Below are positions 24,974 through 34,492 of a stretch of DNA of 64,000 nt, one piece after another; position 1 is the stretch's first letter; each line of letters opens with the position of its first letter. Source of the DNA: GYS-P2D sp964414425. Lineage in GTDB: Bacteria > Bacteroidota > Bacteroidia > Chitinophagales > Saprospiraceae. The position numbers and the translations under genes were made by a program. The stretch is from assembly GCA_964414425.1 (NCBI GenBank), contig CAYPWL010000005.1, forward strand, positions 62,001 through 126,000, written 5' to 3'. The notes under the pieces are model-generated. The model ran no database searches. It saw only the letters and a program-made list of their open reading frames with translations, and was not told the origin of the DNA.

Positions 24974-27214
24974 TCATGCAAGCGTTGCTGTGATTAACTG
25001 ATCTTCTGGCAGTCCGGACCAGCTGTGTTCAGTTAAGGTGCCATCATATTTCTCTATGGTCACTCCAAAGCCTGTCAGTTGAGACATGCCGCTGACTGTT
25101 TCGATATGATCTATACCATCTGGAGCAAGGATATTTACATTGACACCTGATGTCTTCTTGGCGGTCGTCATCGCAGTACTCTGATGTCCCCATCCATGTG
25201 GTACGGCTACAGTTTTTCGCTGTAAGTCATCGGTATATTTGACGGGTAAGATGATGCTGCCAGTGGATGTACTGACTTTGGCCAAGTCCTTAGCCGCCAA
25301 ACCCAGTTGCTGTGCATCTTGGCTATGCATATATAAATAGTTGGTACTTCTCTCTCCACTTGCAAATTCTTCAATGTTATGGGTCCAGCTATTATGAGTG
25401 GTAACATCACGTTTAGTGATCAATTTAAACGTGCTTTTTGCTGCAAGCTCCTTATTAAAGAACTCTTCCAGACTCTTAGTTTGTTGGATCAGCTCTGTGG
25501 GCGCCATATTTATTTTTCCATCATCGGTGAGTATGCGATCTGGCACAAATGATCCTGGTTGATGCTTATCCATCGCCAGTCCGTGCTTACTCTTGAGGAG
25601 TTTTTTGAAACTGACTTGTTTCGCCGACTTTAAGATGAGATTGAGGATTAGCTCTTGAGGTACGCTGAAGTGCTTTTTCTTTTTGATAAACGTATAACAC
25701 GAGGATACAATAGTCAGTAGCCACTGCGTGATACGGGAGTTGAATAAAGAAACACCAGATCTGCGACAGAGCTCCAGATAGATGCTGGCTTCATCCCTTT
25801 GATCTTCTTCTGGGTCTACAACTGAGCGAGTTGCTTGTAAATATGGCTTAGTCTGCAATCCCAGCATCAGTGGAAAGATAAAGGGAAGATCAGGCCGTTC
25901 GAGCGGACCTGTACACGGTAGCATGTAATGACCGATCATGCCAGTCTCGTTGGGGTAGATGTCCAGCGTTACCAATAGCTCGAGTGAAGAAAAAGCCTTA
26001 CGGAGTCGATTAGAGTTGGCCATCGTAATCAATGGGTTGCCACCAGTAACGATCAGCCCTTTGATCTGACCATCTCCAGGCGTCAATATCTCATCAGCGA
26101 GGATTCCTCCAGGGAAGGCATCATTAGTGCTATGAAATTTATGGAGCCTGCTGCGATCCTCTCGGATGAGTTTTTTATTCTTCTTACCAAACTTGGGGAA
26201 GTCCATAATCCCCTTGCTGACGAGCATACCTCCTTGCTTATCGAGGTTGCCACTGATGATATTGATACACTCCTGTATCCAGTATGCCATTGCGCCATGA
26301 GTACCCATATTAACGCCTGTGGAACAGTAGATAGTTGCACTTGGAGCAGATAAATAGTCGCTTGCCAGTTGACGTATTGTGGCTGCAGGGATACCCGTGA
26401 GTTGCTCCGTCTTGTCCGCTGGCCACTGAGCGGATAGCTCGATGATCTCTTGGTATCCTGATGTATGTTGATCCAGCCATGCCGTATCCAATGATGTTGA
26501 TTGCATGATCTCATGCAACAGCGAGAGATAGAAGAATACATCACTATTAGGTCGTATGGATATGTGTTGGCTGGAAATTTTGGCGGTCTCTGTTTTGCGA
26601 GGATCGATGACGACTACTTTACCGCCCCTCTTCATGATATCCTTGATATGCTTACTGGGATTAGGGACTTGCAAAAAACTCCACTTAGAGACCATGGGAT
26701 TGGCCCCTACGATGATCAACATATCTGTATGCTCGATATCTGGAAAGGTCAGGGTGAAAGGAAATCCATACATCCGATGTGAAACGGCAAATTTATTGCT
26801 GCAATCCTGAGTGGCTGTACTGTATGTATTATTAGACCCTATACCATCTAAGAAGCCCTGTGAAAATATCGGATGGAGTGCACTAAATCCAGCTGCCGTG
26901 CCGACATATAGGGCAATCGAGTTGGGTCCGTGATCCTTGCGGAGTTGCTTAATCTTGTCACCAATCTCTTGCATAGCAACATCCCATGTACCACTTTGCC
27001 AAGAGCCATTGCGCTTAATCATTGGGACTTTGAGTCGATCTGGGGTGCTATATAACTTATGCTGCTTAAGTCCCTTAGGACATGCGAATCCATAGGTAGT
27101 CAGATGGTTTTTGTCGGGACGTATATCAGTTACTTTGTTATCCTCGGTGTCAACCTCCAGGCCACATAGAGATTCGCAGATACGACAAAATGTATGATGT
27201 GTTTGTGTGCTCAT
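24974..27214 (-). CDS. Molybdopterin-dependent oxidoreductase with [4Fe-4S] cluster
   Basis: ATG at 27214 is preferred to an in-frame GTG two codons upstream; the product has 746 residues. The N-terminal [4Fe-4S] ligands are C10-x2-C13-x3-C17-x27-C45 (CRICESLCG ... GFACPKG). C138 (TATQDCSNKF) lies where the DMSO-reductase family places its Mo-binding Cys. Then come the MGD-binding blocks (IVGANPMVSKW, VVIDPRKTETAK, IVTGGNPLITMANSNRLR) and the C-terminal molydopterin_dinuc domain (about 615-746; THNIEEFASGERSTNYLYMHS). No Tat signal, iron-sulfur subunit or membrane anchor is encoded alongside, so it looks like a soluble cytoplasmic enzyme related to the BisC/NarB branch. The substrate is unknown. 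Confidence 0.9.
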   Translation of the reverse strand: MSTQTHHTFCRICESLCGLEVDTEDNKVTDIRPDKNHLTTYGFACPKGLKQHKLYSTPDRLKVPMIKRNGSWQSGTWDVAMQEIGDKIKQLRKDHGPNSIALYVGTAAGFSALHPIFSQGFLDGIGSNNTYSTATQDCSNKFAVSHRMYGFPFTLTFPDIEHTDMLIIVGANPMVSKWSFLQVPNPSKHIKDIMKRGGKVVVIDPRKTETAKISSQHISIRPNSDVFFYLSLLHEIMQSTSLDTAWLDQHTSGYQEIIELSAQWPADKTEQLTGIPAATIRQLASDYLSAPSATIYCSTGVNMGTHGAMAYWIQECINIISGNLDKQGGMLVSKGIMDFPKFGKKNKKLIREDRSRLHKFHSTNDAFPGGILADEILTPGDGQIKGLIVTGGNPLITMANSNRLRKAFSSLELLVTLDIYPNETGMIGHYMLPCTGPLERPDLPFIFPLMLGLQTKPYLQATRSVVDPEEDQRDEASIYLELCRRSGVSLFNSRITQWLLTIVSSCYTFIKKKKHFSVPQELILNLILKSAKQVSFKKLLKSKHGLAMDKHQPGSFVPDRILTDDGKINMAPTELIQQTKSLEEFFNKELAAKSTFKLITKRDVTTHNSWTHNIEEFASGERSTNYLYMHSQDAQQLGLAAKDLAKVSTSTGSIILPVKYTDDLQRKTVAVPHGWGHQSTAMTTAKKTSGVNVNILAPDGIDHIETVSGMSQLTGFGVTIEKYDGTLTEHSWSGLPEDQLITATLA

Positions 27215-27408
27215 AGTCACCAGTTCAATGATTACTGTATCCGTACTTGATATCGGACAGAATGCTGATCAATGTGTTTGTGTGCTCTATTTTAATAAAG
27301 AGCAGTCTGAATATAAAGCGGTTGACCGACAAATGGGCTTTGACGGGATAACTTAAAGCTAAAATGCAGTCTACAGGAGATAGCGATTACACATGATCTA
27401 CCCTTGCA

Positions 27409-27933
27409 TTAGGGTTGTTCCTCTTTAAACCACCCAGCATACATCATATAGGCATCGGCTGTCCGGGTGATGTGAAATTGGGTTTTCTCAGGGTCGATCT
27501 CCTTGAGGATTTTGGCAGGTGTGCCGCCATAGATATACCCTGATTTAAGGTCTTGATTTTCGAGGACGACAGCACCTGCCGCTACGATTACATTGGACTC
27601 AACATGTGCATTGTCCATGATGACCGAGCGCATCCCTACTAATACGTCGCTGTCTATATGGCACCCATGCAGTATGGCACCGTGGCCTACTGAGACTCGG
27701 TCTTTGAGTATCGTCTCTGATTTATTATAAGTACCATGGATGATGGCACCGTCTTGGATGTTGCATCTTTTACCAATTGATATCTTACAGACATCTCCTC
27801 GGATGACCGACTTGAACCAGATACTACAGTCCGGTCCGATATGGACACGACCGATGATATCTGCATCGTCGGCAAGCCAACATGACGGGTCAATCTCGGG
27901 CGTAAAGCCTCTGACAGAGATGATATTAGCCAT
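27409..27933 (-). CDS. Gamma-carbonic-anhydrase family hexapeptide-repeat protein
   Basis: A 174-residue left-handed beta-helix protein with repeated hexapeptides. The three metal-ligand histidines are placed as H66 (IIHGTY), H84 and H89 (VGHGAILHG), with the H-x4-H spacing of the family. The C-terminal helix (GTPAKILKEID) is standard. The proton-shuttle glutamates of archaeal Cam are not evident, as in PaaY/CaiE-type members, so carbonic anhydrase activity is possible but not assured. The start overlaps the end of the TraB-like gene by eight bases, indicating translational coupling. Confidence 0.9.
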   Translation of the reverse strand: MANIISVRGFTPEIDPSCWLADDADIIGRVHIGPDCSIWFKSVIRGDVCKISIGKRCNIQDGAIIHGTYNKSETILKDRVSVGHGAILHGCHIDSDVLVGMRSVIMDNAHVESNVIVAAGAVVLENQDLKSGYIYGGTPAKILKEIDPEKTQFHITRTADAYMMYAGWFKEEQP

Positions 27934-28870
27934 CGGTACTGACAGGATTGACGGCAGTAACAGTGTAGCCTGCTTCTCTCAATAGATTGATGACACCAAA
28001 TGATCCGCCCAAGTGTCCCGCACCTACGGCAAAGAATGTGCGCTTATCAACCATGTTCTCAGCCATTACAGGGATCCAATTCTTATTACGCTGAACAAGG
28101 AGGACATCCTCAAACTCATCAATGCTATCATCAGTCTTCATGACGCTGTAGAGTCCTGCTACGTCTTGATTTTTATAGAGCTCTACCAGCTCAGCAAATT
28201 GATCATCGCCAGTATCGCCAGCTTTGATTGTCTCTATTAACATATCTGCTTGATCCTCGTATGGGATGCTATCAAATATCGAGATCTGATACTCTATTGT
28301 TTCTAATCCTCCTACAGCCTTATCGCTCTCCTCGGCTATCTTGTTAAATTCCATCTCATACGACATCACCTTGCCACTCTGCAAATCACCAGGATTCATA
28401 TCACCCGAGGCAAACACTGTTAAAAACATAGGCTTAATGCGCTCCATAAAGAAGAGCGGCAGCCCAAGTTCTTTGAAGTGATCTTGTACTATTTTATACT
28501 CCTCATCATCAAGGAGATCCTTGAGGGTGAGGTCATTATCCATATATGCCTTTTGTAATAGCGGCATCAGCTTAGATACGTCGCTCATATCTGACATGTC
28601 AATCTCAAAATAGATCTCCTCGCTCTGATCCATCGCAGACAGGGTTCCTTTAGGTAGAAAATAGTCCTCCTTGTTGATGAGGTGTATTGTACCAAATAAG
28701 AATGATGTCTCCGTCAGACCATTACCACTGATCTCCCATAGTAGCGCATTCTCTAAATCACTTGAGTCGGGAATTGCGGGAGCTTGTACTACTGGCGTTA
28801 CTGCTTCTGTAGACTTGCAGGCACTCATGATCATTGAGATCAAGCTTAGCGCTAAAAGAAATTTCTTCAT
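27926..28870 (-). CDS. TraB/GumN family lipoprotein
   Basis: A 314-residue protein with signal peptide and lipobox (MKKFLLALSLISMIMSACKS; Cys at 18). The TraB/GumN domain has both family motifs: LWEISGNGLTETSFLFGTIHLI near residue 45-68 and AVGAGHLGGSFGVINLL near the C-terminus, with a Gly-x-x-His pair in each. These proteins are Tiki-like putative metal-dependent proteases of the envelope; for bacterial members activity is largely inferred. It follows rlmB by one base and overlaps the gamma-carbonic-anhydrase gene, so it belongs to the same leftward transcript. Confidence 0.88.
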   Translation of the reverse strand: MKKFLLALSLISMIMSACKSTEAVTPVVQAPAIPDSSDLENALLWEISGNGLTETSFLFGTIHLINKEDYFLPKGTLSAMDQSEEIYFEIDMSDMSDVSKLMPLLQKAYMDNDLTLKDLLDDEEYKIVQDHFKELGLPLFFMERIKPMFLTVFASGDMNPGDLQSGKVMSYEMEFNKIAEESDKAVGGLETIEYQISIFDSIPYEDQADMLIETIKAGDTGDDQFAELVELYKNQDVAGLYSVMKTDDSIDEFEDVLLVQRNKNWIPVMAENMVDKRTFFAVGAGHLGGSFGVINLLREAGYTVTAVNPVSTDG

Positions 28871-28871
28871 G

Positions 28872-29621
28872 TTATTCTTTGTTTTGGATCATCATCTCAT
28901 ACATCATGATTCCAGCAGCGACTGAGACATTGAGAGAGTCTATGGTGCCGACTTGCGGGATCTTGACCAGATGATGACATTTATTTTCTATTGTTATATG
29001 GAGGCCATCGTACTCTGAACCCATTATTACTGCAACGGGTCCAGCCAATGCGCCTGATAAAGACTCTTTTCCTCTTAACGATGTTCCTACGATCTTAATT
29101 CCATGATCGTCTAATATCTGTATGACATCAAGGGTGGTTTTCTCACGACATACTGGGAGCCTAAATAGTGCTCCAGCACTGGTCTTGATGGCATCCTCAT
29201 TGATATAGCCGCTGTTTTTACCACTGAGTACCATGGCATTGATGCCTAAGACTTCGCAGCTTCGAGCTATAGCGCCGATGTTGCGGATGTCTGTGATATT
29301 ATCGAGTATGACAATCTTAGGATTATGACCTTGTTCATATAGGTGTGGTATGACGTTAGCGAGGGACTGATATTCTATAAGCGACATGAGCGCTACGACA
29401 CCTTGATGATTGCGAGAGTGCACCATCTTTTCTAACTTAACATTGGGTACTCTCTTCAGGGGTATCTGATGTTCTCGACAGAGACTTCGGATTTCCACTT
29501 CAAGTTCTCCAGTGAGGTTGTCCTTAAGATAGACACGCTCGAGTCGTTTCCCTTCTTGTAGGGCCTCTATGATCGGATTACGACCATATATGGCCTGTTT
29601 GTTTTTTCGAGCAGGTCTCAA
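28872..29621 (-). CDS. rlmB: 23S rRNA (guanosine-2'-O)-methyltransferase, SpoU/TrmH family
   Basis: A 249-residue protein. The N-terminal substrate-binding domain (1-80; AIYGRNPIIEALQEGKRLE) is followed by the SPOUT knot with all three motifs: LDNITDIRNIGAIARSCEVL, VAVIMGSEYDGL and IPQVGTIDSLNVSVAAGIMMYE. It matches RlmB, which methylates G2251 in the peptidyl-transferase P loop; the close relative TrmH family member RlmB-like YsgA is less likely given the start. The start codon is TTG at 29621 and a TAA sits immediately upstream in frame, so no other start is possible. The TraB gene begins one base after its stop. Confidence 0.92.
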   Translation of the reverse strand: MRPARKNKQAIYGRNPIIEALQEGKRLERVYLKDNLTGELEVEIRSLCREHQIPLKRVPNVKLEKMVHSRNHQGVVALMSLIEYQSLANVIPHLYEQGHNPKIVILDNITDIRNIGAIARSCEVLGINAMVLSGKNSGYINEDAIKTSAGALFRLPVCREKTTLDVIQILDDHGIKIVGTSLRGKESLSGALAGPVAVIMGSEYDGLHITIENKCHHLVKIPQVGTIDSLNVSVAAGIMMYEMMIQNKE

Positions 29622-29649
29622 TTAAACTTTTTTGTTCTGTGATAGAAGC

Positions 29650-31092
29650 TTATTCCTCTTCAGTGCTGGCTTCTACTGTAGGAGCCTCCTCCGTTGGAGT
29701 TGCTTCGACAACTTCCTCAGCAGGTTTGATTTCCTCCGTCGGAGTTGCTTCTTCAGTGGTAGCCGTAGCCTCTTCTGCCAGCGCTTTGACTTCGTCGGTG
29801 GTCGGCTTAACCTCTTCCTCCGTTGTTTTGACTTCCTCAGGAGTTACTTGAGTTGCTGCGGCGCCTACAGTAGCGGCTGCTGCAGCTGCTGGTTTTTTCG
29901 TTTTCTTTAGAGATTCAGCAGCCTTGACAAGCTTTTCTTCATCCTCTTTTCTGGCCTCGGCAGCTACTTTGATTTCAGAAGCGATCTCTTCTTTGAGTTG
30001 CTCTTTAACCTTAGCGGCTTCTTTCTTCTCTTGTCTTTTTTCCTCTCTCTTCTTCTCTGACTCCATTTTTTGCTCCAGCTCAGTTTTCGTCTTGAGCATA
30101 TCTTGAAGCTTTTCTTCTTTAGACTTGAGTCGTTCGATGATCATAGCCATTTTAGCTTGTCTGATCTGTAACTCCAGTTGTCCATCAGTATTTTCTATAC
30201 GCTTCTGCTGAAACTCCTGATCTTTCTTGTCTCTGTTGATAGACTGCTGCATTTTATTGATCGCATTGAGCAATCCGTCATATCGGCTGGATACTCTCGA
30301 TAGTGCAGAGTTGCCTCCGCCACCGCTTGTTTTGCCGTATTTCTTTTCTTTGACTTTTTTGAAGGCCTTATCTGTTCGCTTCCAGAGATGATTACGATCC
30401 TTGCGAGTGATGTCAACATCCTTAAACGAACGCTGTAGATCCTTCAACTCATTAAATATGGGATGTAAGCCTAAGCCTTGTTCTATGCGAGCCTCGATGT
30501 CGTCGAGCTTTTTGTAAAACTTGTCAACAGTCTCCTTACTTGCACGCTCAAACTCTGCGTCCAAAGCCTTTTTAAGACCTTTCATCTGCTCAAAGAGACC
30601 ATTCGTTTTGTTACGTAACTCGTTGGAGTGTTTTCTAAACAAGTTCTTCTCTGCTGATTGCTTCTGAACCTTATTCCAAAATCCTTTCAACTCTTCCCAG
30701 ATACCTCCATCAAAACCTGTGAGCTTCTCGATTCGCTCTTTGACTTCTTCTAACTCGTCATTATAGGATTGATATAACTTGGAGGAGAGTACGACAAAGT
30801 GCCACTCTGTCTTAGCTCTATTGAGGATATCACTACGCATCGTCTTAATGTCATCCGGTAATAGCCCATCTGTGATCGATAGTTCTCTTACGAGCTCAGT
30901 ATGTCCCTCTGGAAATGGCAGATCATTGCCTTCTCTCCAGATATTCATCATCTTAGTATAGAACTCTTCTGTTGCTACTAACTCAGGAAATGTGGTCACC
31001 TTAACTTGATTCTCTTTCTCCAAGAGCTCAACGGCTATAAGGATTTTTTCATCTTGGGCATTCTCACCCCATAGTACGATACGTGTCTTCAT
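29650..31092 (-). CDS. Coiled-coil protein with repetitive acidic tail
   Basis: A 480-residue cytoplasmic protein without signal peptide. Residues 1-120 look globular. About 120-395 is heavily charged helix with Trp-containing units (IWEELKGFWNKVQKQSAE, RNHLWKRTDKAFKKVKE) that resemble the DUF349 repeats, though I am not certain of the assignment. Then comes a Lys/Glu/Gln coiled coil (KREEKRQEKKEAAKVKEQ). From about 400 there is an Ala stretch and a Thr/Glu/Pro-rich tail of near-repeats (EEVKPTT, EEATATTEEATPTEE) that is acidic and surely disordered. It lies 28 bases upstream of rlmB. A role as a nucleic-acid or ribosome-associated scaffold is only a guess. Confidence 0.75.
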   Translation of the reverse strand: MKTRIVLWGENAQDEKILIAVELLEKENQVKVTTFPELVATEEFYTKMMNIWREGNDLPFPEGHTELVRELSITDGLLPDDIKTMRSDILNRAKTEWHFVVLSSKLYQSYNDELEEVKERIEKLTGFDGGIWEELKGFWNKVQKQSAEKNLFRKHSNELRNKTNGLFEQMKGLKKALDAEFERASKETVDKFYKKLDDIEARIEQGLGLHPIFNELKDLQRSFKDVDITRKDRNHLWKRTDKAFKKVKEKKYGKTSGGGGNSALSRVSSRYDGLLNAINKMQQSINRDKKDQEFQQKRIENTDGQLELQIRQAKMAMIIERLKSKEEKLQDMLKTKTELEQKMESEKKREEKRQEKKEAAKVKEQLKEEIASEIKVAAEARKEDEEKLVKAAESLKKTKKPAAAAAATVGAAATQVTPEEVKTTEEEVKPTTDEVKALAEEATATTEEATPTEEIKPAEEVVEATPTEEAPTVEASTEEE

Positions 31093-31155
31093 TATTGCTG
31101 TAGTTGTTGGCCTTATAGCCGTATCAGATCTTATACTGCTTAGGTCTCTTGTGCA

Positions 31156-32163
31156 CTAAGCAGGCTGCATTGCCTTTACAAGGTCGTTCTTTATTAGGTA
31201 TTCTGCAATCTGTACGGCATTAGTTGCCGCGCCTTTACGCAGATTGTCCGACACGATCCACATATTCACCCCATTTTCGATGGAGTGATCTCGTCTGATA
31301 CGACCTACATAGACGTCATCCTTGTGCTGTGCGTATAGGGGCATTGGATATTCATTTTTTGTGTGATCGTTCTGTACGACGACTCCTGGTGTATCACTGA
31401 GTAGGTCTATGACTTCGTTAAGGTCAAATGGCTTGTGAGTTTCAATATTTACGGACTCTGAATGCCCGCCAACTACTGGGACTCTTACCACCGTAGCGGT
31501 AATCTGGATACTATCATCACTTAGGATCTTACGAGTTTCATTGACAAGCTTGAGCTCTTCAGTAGTATAGCCGTCCTCCGTAAATGATCCACCATGTGGT
31601 AAGCAATTCTGGTCGATAGGATATGGATATACCATCTCGGCATCTTTGCCTGCTCTCTCATCATTCATCTGGCGTACTGCAGCCACGCCTGTGCCACTGA
31701 CAGATTGATAAGTTGAGATCACTAATCTCTTGATACCGTAATTCTTATGGATGGGTGCTAAGGCAACGACCATCTGTATGGTACTACAGTTGGGATTGGC
31801 TATGATACGATCCGTCTGAGTAAGCTGACTCGCGTTAATCTCAGGAACTGTAAGTGGCTTGTCTGCATCCATCCGCCATGCTGAAGAGTTGTCAATGACA
31901 AATGTTCCAACCTCGGCAAATTTCGGTGCCCACTCTTTGGATACACCACCTCCTGCAGAAAATATTGCAATGTCTGGTCGAGCGCTAACAGCATCTTCCA
32001 TTAAGATGATAGGGTATGATTGTCCATTAAACTCAATCTGCTTACCCACAGATCTTGCTGATGCTACGGGTATAAGCTCAGTCATAGGTAGGTTTTTTTC
32101 TTTTAATACTTCGAGCATTACATTGCCTACCATACCTGTTACTCCGACGACTGCGATTTTCAT
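31156..32163 (-). CDS. asd: Aspartate-semialdehyde dehydrogenase
   Basis: A 335-residue enzyme of the lysine/threonine/methionine pathway that reduces aspartyl phosphate to aspartate semialdehyde with NADPH. Visible features are the nucleotide-binding GVTGMVGNVMLEVL at the N-terminus, SARSVGK and ANPNCSTIQ with catalytic C126. YQSVSGTGVAAV and the catalytic His region VVGGHSESVNIET lie near 239. Length is standard. It is the first gene of the leftward group; the divergent secreted protein starts 63 bases away. No threonine or lysine genes are adjacent. Confidence 0.97.
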   Translation of the reverse strand: MKIAVVGVTGMVGNVMLEVLKEKNLPMTELIPVASARSVGKQIEFNGQSYPIILMEDAVSARPDIAIFSAGGGVSKEWAPKFAEVGTFVIDNSSAWRMDADKPLTVPEINASQLTQTDRIIANPNCSTIQMVVALAPIHKNYGIKRLVISTYQSVSGTGVAAVRQMNDERAGKDAEMVYPYPIDQNCLPHGGSFTEDGYTTEELKLVNETRKILSDDSIQITATVVRVPVVGGHSESVNIETHKPFDLNEVIDLLSDTPGVVVQNDHTKNEYPMPLYAQHKDDVYVGRIRRDHSIENGVNMWIVSDNLRKGAATNAVQIAEYLIKNDLVKAMQPA

Positions 32164-32226
32164 GACTTACTTCTTTTTATTAAGAGTTATGGATCAACAT
32201 AAATCAATCCAAATTATCTTCGATAA

Positions 32227-33954
32227 ATGAACCCGCAAATTTGGACGTTCTTTTTGTTAATAACAAGCTATTGTAGTTCTTCTGCTCAGATAGATGAACA
32301 ATTCAATGGTCCCGATCTATTCAGCTCGGCCTTATGGCAAGGAGATACCGATAGATTTGGGCTCACAGATGGTAGGCTGATGCTTAATGATGAGGGCGCT
32401 AATGCGAGCGTAATTACCCATCCAATAGCTATAGAGGATGACTATGAGATAGCGGTAGCTTTTAATTTAGACTTCGCACCATCCAACTCTAACATGCTCA
32501 CCGTAGATCTGATCTACCGCGATGAAGACAATCGCTTATTCTTTCAACTCGGTGAGACGGGCAGTGATGATGCCTTAGAGTTTTGGTCGATCATGGATGG
32601 TACTCAAGAACTATTATACCGAACTGCTGATGGTGGCTTTGGATCTGATCCGGCATGTGCCAGTGTAGAGTTACAGATGCGTCGAGATAGCTTGTCAATA
32701 GCTATACTTAACTGCACTCAAGGCAATGAGCAGGCAGAACTTAGCTTGCCATCTCTGTCGGGATTAAGCGGTATGTTTCGGATTACATGTGATTATACGG
32801 CTACAAGAGCCGATCGCTTTAGCTTCGACAATATCTATAGCGGTTCAATCAGGATAGATAGCATCCCTCCTCAGGTTATCGATATCACTCATGGACAGCA
32901 AGTCACAACCATAGAGTTTGATGAGGCGATTATTGAGCCTGGATCTGAGTCATTTATTGTTTCTCCAGCAATGATTACTCCTGCTGAAGTTGTCAATCAA
33001 TCAGGACAGGAGATTAGCTTGGTTTGGAATCAAGACTTATCACTGTCTATCGCACTGGAGTTGGATATTTTTGGGGTGTCTGATCTCGAAAGGAATATCC
33101 TTGACACGACCATACAGTTTATGCTTACTGCTGTACCGACGATAGGAGATATCCGTATTAATGAGATCCTCACAGATCCTGTTGGCAGTGGCTCTGATTA
33201 CCTGGAGATTATCAATATCTCTAATGAGCCTGTCGATGTTAGAGGCCTCGTCATGAGTAATGAACGCAATGGAAGCTCATCCGAAATAGAGCAGACCATT
33301 GTATTGGAACCGCAACAACTTCTGCTCATTACTGAAGATATCGTTAATATCCTTAGTGAGTTTCCGACGAAGGATGAGAGCCGCTTTATAGAGCAAGACT
33401 TGCCGACGATGGCTAATGCAGCTGGTGAACTACGCCTAATCTTTGATGGCATAGTGATCGACTCCTTCGATTATGATGAGGACCTACATCACTTCTTAAT
33501 CGATGATATAGAAGGCATCAGCTTGGAACGTATATCAACGCAGATAGCTGCGTCAGATCGATCCAATTGGTCTTCAGCCAGCGAGACGATAGGATTTGGA
33601 ACTCCAGGCTTACCTAATTCTATTGCAGGAGGCAGGGGTGGCCAAAATGTCTTCAACCTCGACACTAAAGTGGTCTCGCCTAACAATGATGGATTGAATG
33701 ATCTCTTGGAGTTGAGTTATGCCTTGGAGAGTACCGACTTTCTTGGAGAGATTACAATCTACTCTGATCAGGGGTTTAGAGTGGCATCGCTACTCAATAA
33801 TGGCACGGTTGGAAGTTCTGGCTCGTGGACTTGGGATGCTACTGACGACGATGGACAAATAGTTAATCAAGGTATATATGTGATCGTCGTAGAGTTATTT
33901 AATCTCACGGATCGACTTACTTTTAGGGAGTCATTCGCCGTATCCAGAGGATAA
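32227..33954 (+). CDS. Secreted lamin-tail-domain protein with gliding-motility-type C-terminal domain
   Basis: A 575-residue protein with signal peptide (MNPQIWTFFLLITSYCSSSAQ). The first 200 residues form a beta-rich LamG-like region (QIDEQFNGPDLFSSALWQG). A bacterial Ig-like segment follows at about 215-300. A lamin tail domain starts near 307 (GDIRINEILTDPVGSGSDYLEIINIS). From about 482 the C-terminus (VSPNNDGLNDLLELSY ... GQIVNQGIYVIVVELF) is the CHU_C/FlgD-like type B T9SS signal. Export through the T9SS is expected. Lamin-tail domains in bacterial secreted proteins often accompany nucleases or carbohydrate binding, but no catalytic domain is seen here. Confidence 0.85.
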   Translation: MNPQIWTFFLLITSYCSSSAQIDEQFNGPDLFSSALWQGDTDRFGLTDGRLMLNDEGANASVITHPIAIEDDYEIAVAFNLDFAPSNSNMLTVDLIYRDEDNRLFFQLGETGSDDALEFWSIMDGTQELLYRTADGGFGSDPACASVELQMRRDSLSIAILNCTQGNEQAELSLPSLSGLSGMFRITCDYTATRADRFSFDNIYSGSIRIDSIPPQVIDITHGQQVTTIEFDEAIIEPGSESFIVSPAMITPAEVVNQSGQEISLVWNQDLSLSIALELDIFGVSDLERNILDTTIQFMLTAVPTIGDIRINEILTDPVGSGSDYLEIINISNEPVDVRGLVMSNERNGSSSEIEQTIVLEPQQLLLITEDIVNILSEFPTKDESRFIEQDLPTMANAAGELRLIFDGIVIDSFDYDEDLHHFLIDDIEGISLERISTQIAASDRSNWSSASETIGFGTPGLPNSIAGGRGGQNVFNLDTKVVSPNNDGLNDLLELSYALESTDFLGEITIYSDQGFRVASLLNNGTVGSSGSWTWDATDDDGQIVNQGIYVIVVELFNLTDRLTFRESFAVSRG

Positions 33955-33959
33955 AGAAA

Positions 33960-34403
33960 ATGAAGATTACCACTAAGACTTTTGACGAGCTCAGTACGCA
34001 GGAGTTATATGATATCATGGCACTACGATCCGAGATCTTTGTCGTAGAGCAGGATTGTGCCTACCAAGATCTGGATTATCTCGATCAGCAGTCATTACAT
34101 GTATTAGGTCAACAGGAGGGGAAGATCATCGCCTATACGAGAGTAGTTCCAATGGGGCTGTCCTATGACGACTATGTCGCAATAGGTCGGGTAGTTGTGG
34201 ATCGTAAACACAGAGGACAAAATCTTGGCTATGACATCATGAAAGCGTCTAATGAATTGGCCATTGAGAACTATCAGCAGCCGATCAAAATATCTGCACA
34301 AGTTTATGTCGTACCATTTTATGAGAAGTTGGGATACATCGTCGTAGGAGAAGAATATCTTGAAGACGGTATACCACACACTGCGATGATCCTGAAGTCT
34401 TGA
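33960..34403 (+). CDS. elaA: GNAT family N-acetyltransferase, ElaA type
   Basis: A 147-residue single-domain GNAT protein. The ElaA hallmark ALRSEIFVVEQDCAYQDLDY is near the N-terminus. It is followed by the acetyl-CoA-binding motif A (VAIGRVVVDRKHRGQNLGYDIM, with R/Q-x-x-G-x-G/A as RGQNLG) and the C-terminal FYEKLGYIVVGEEYLEDGIPH. The natural acceptor substrate is unknown. It starts five bases after the lamin-tail gene and is probably co-transcribed with it, though no functional link is evident. Confidence 0.93.
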   Translation: MKITTKTFDELSTQELYDIMALRSEIFVVEQDCAYQDLDYLDQQSLHVLGQQEGKIIAYTRVVPMGLSYDDYVAIGRVVVDRKHRGQNLGYDIMKASNELAIENYQQPIKISAQVYVVPFYEKLGYIVVGEEYLEDGIPHTAMILKS

Positions 34404-34492
34404 TTGATCAGAGAAAATTCGAATCGAATTATCATATTAAAATAAATTACAATATATTAGCAATTGATTATTAATAGCATAATCGAGATATA

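Noticed and set aside
29639..29910. Plus-strand Ser/Val- and Phe/Cys-rich frames opposite the acidic tail
   Set aside because: They are complements of the low-complexity Glu/Thr/Ala codons of the coiled-coil gene on the minus strand.
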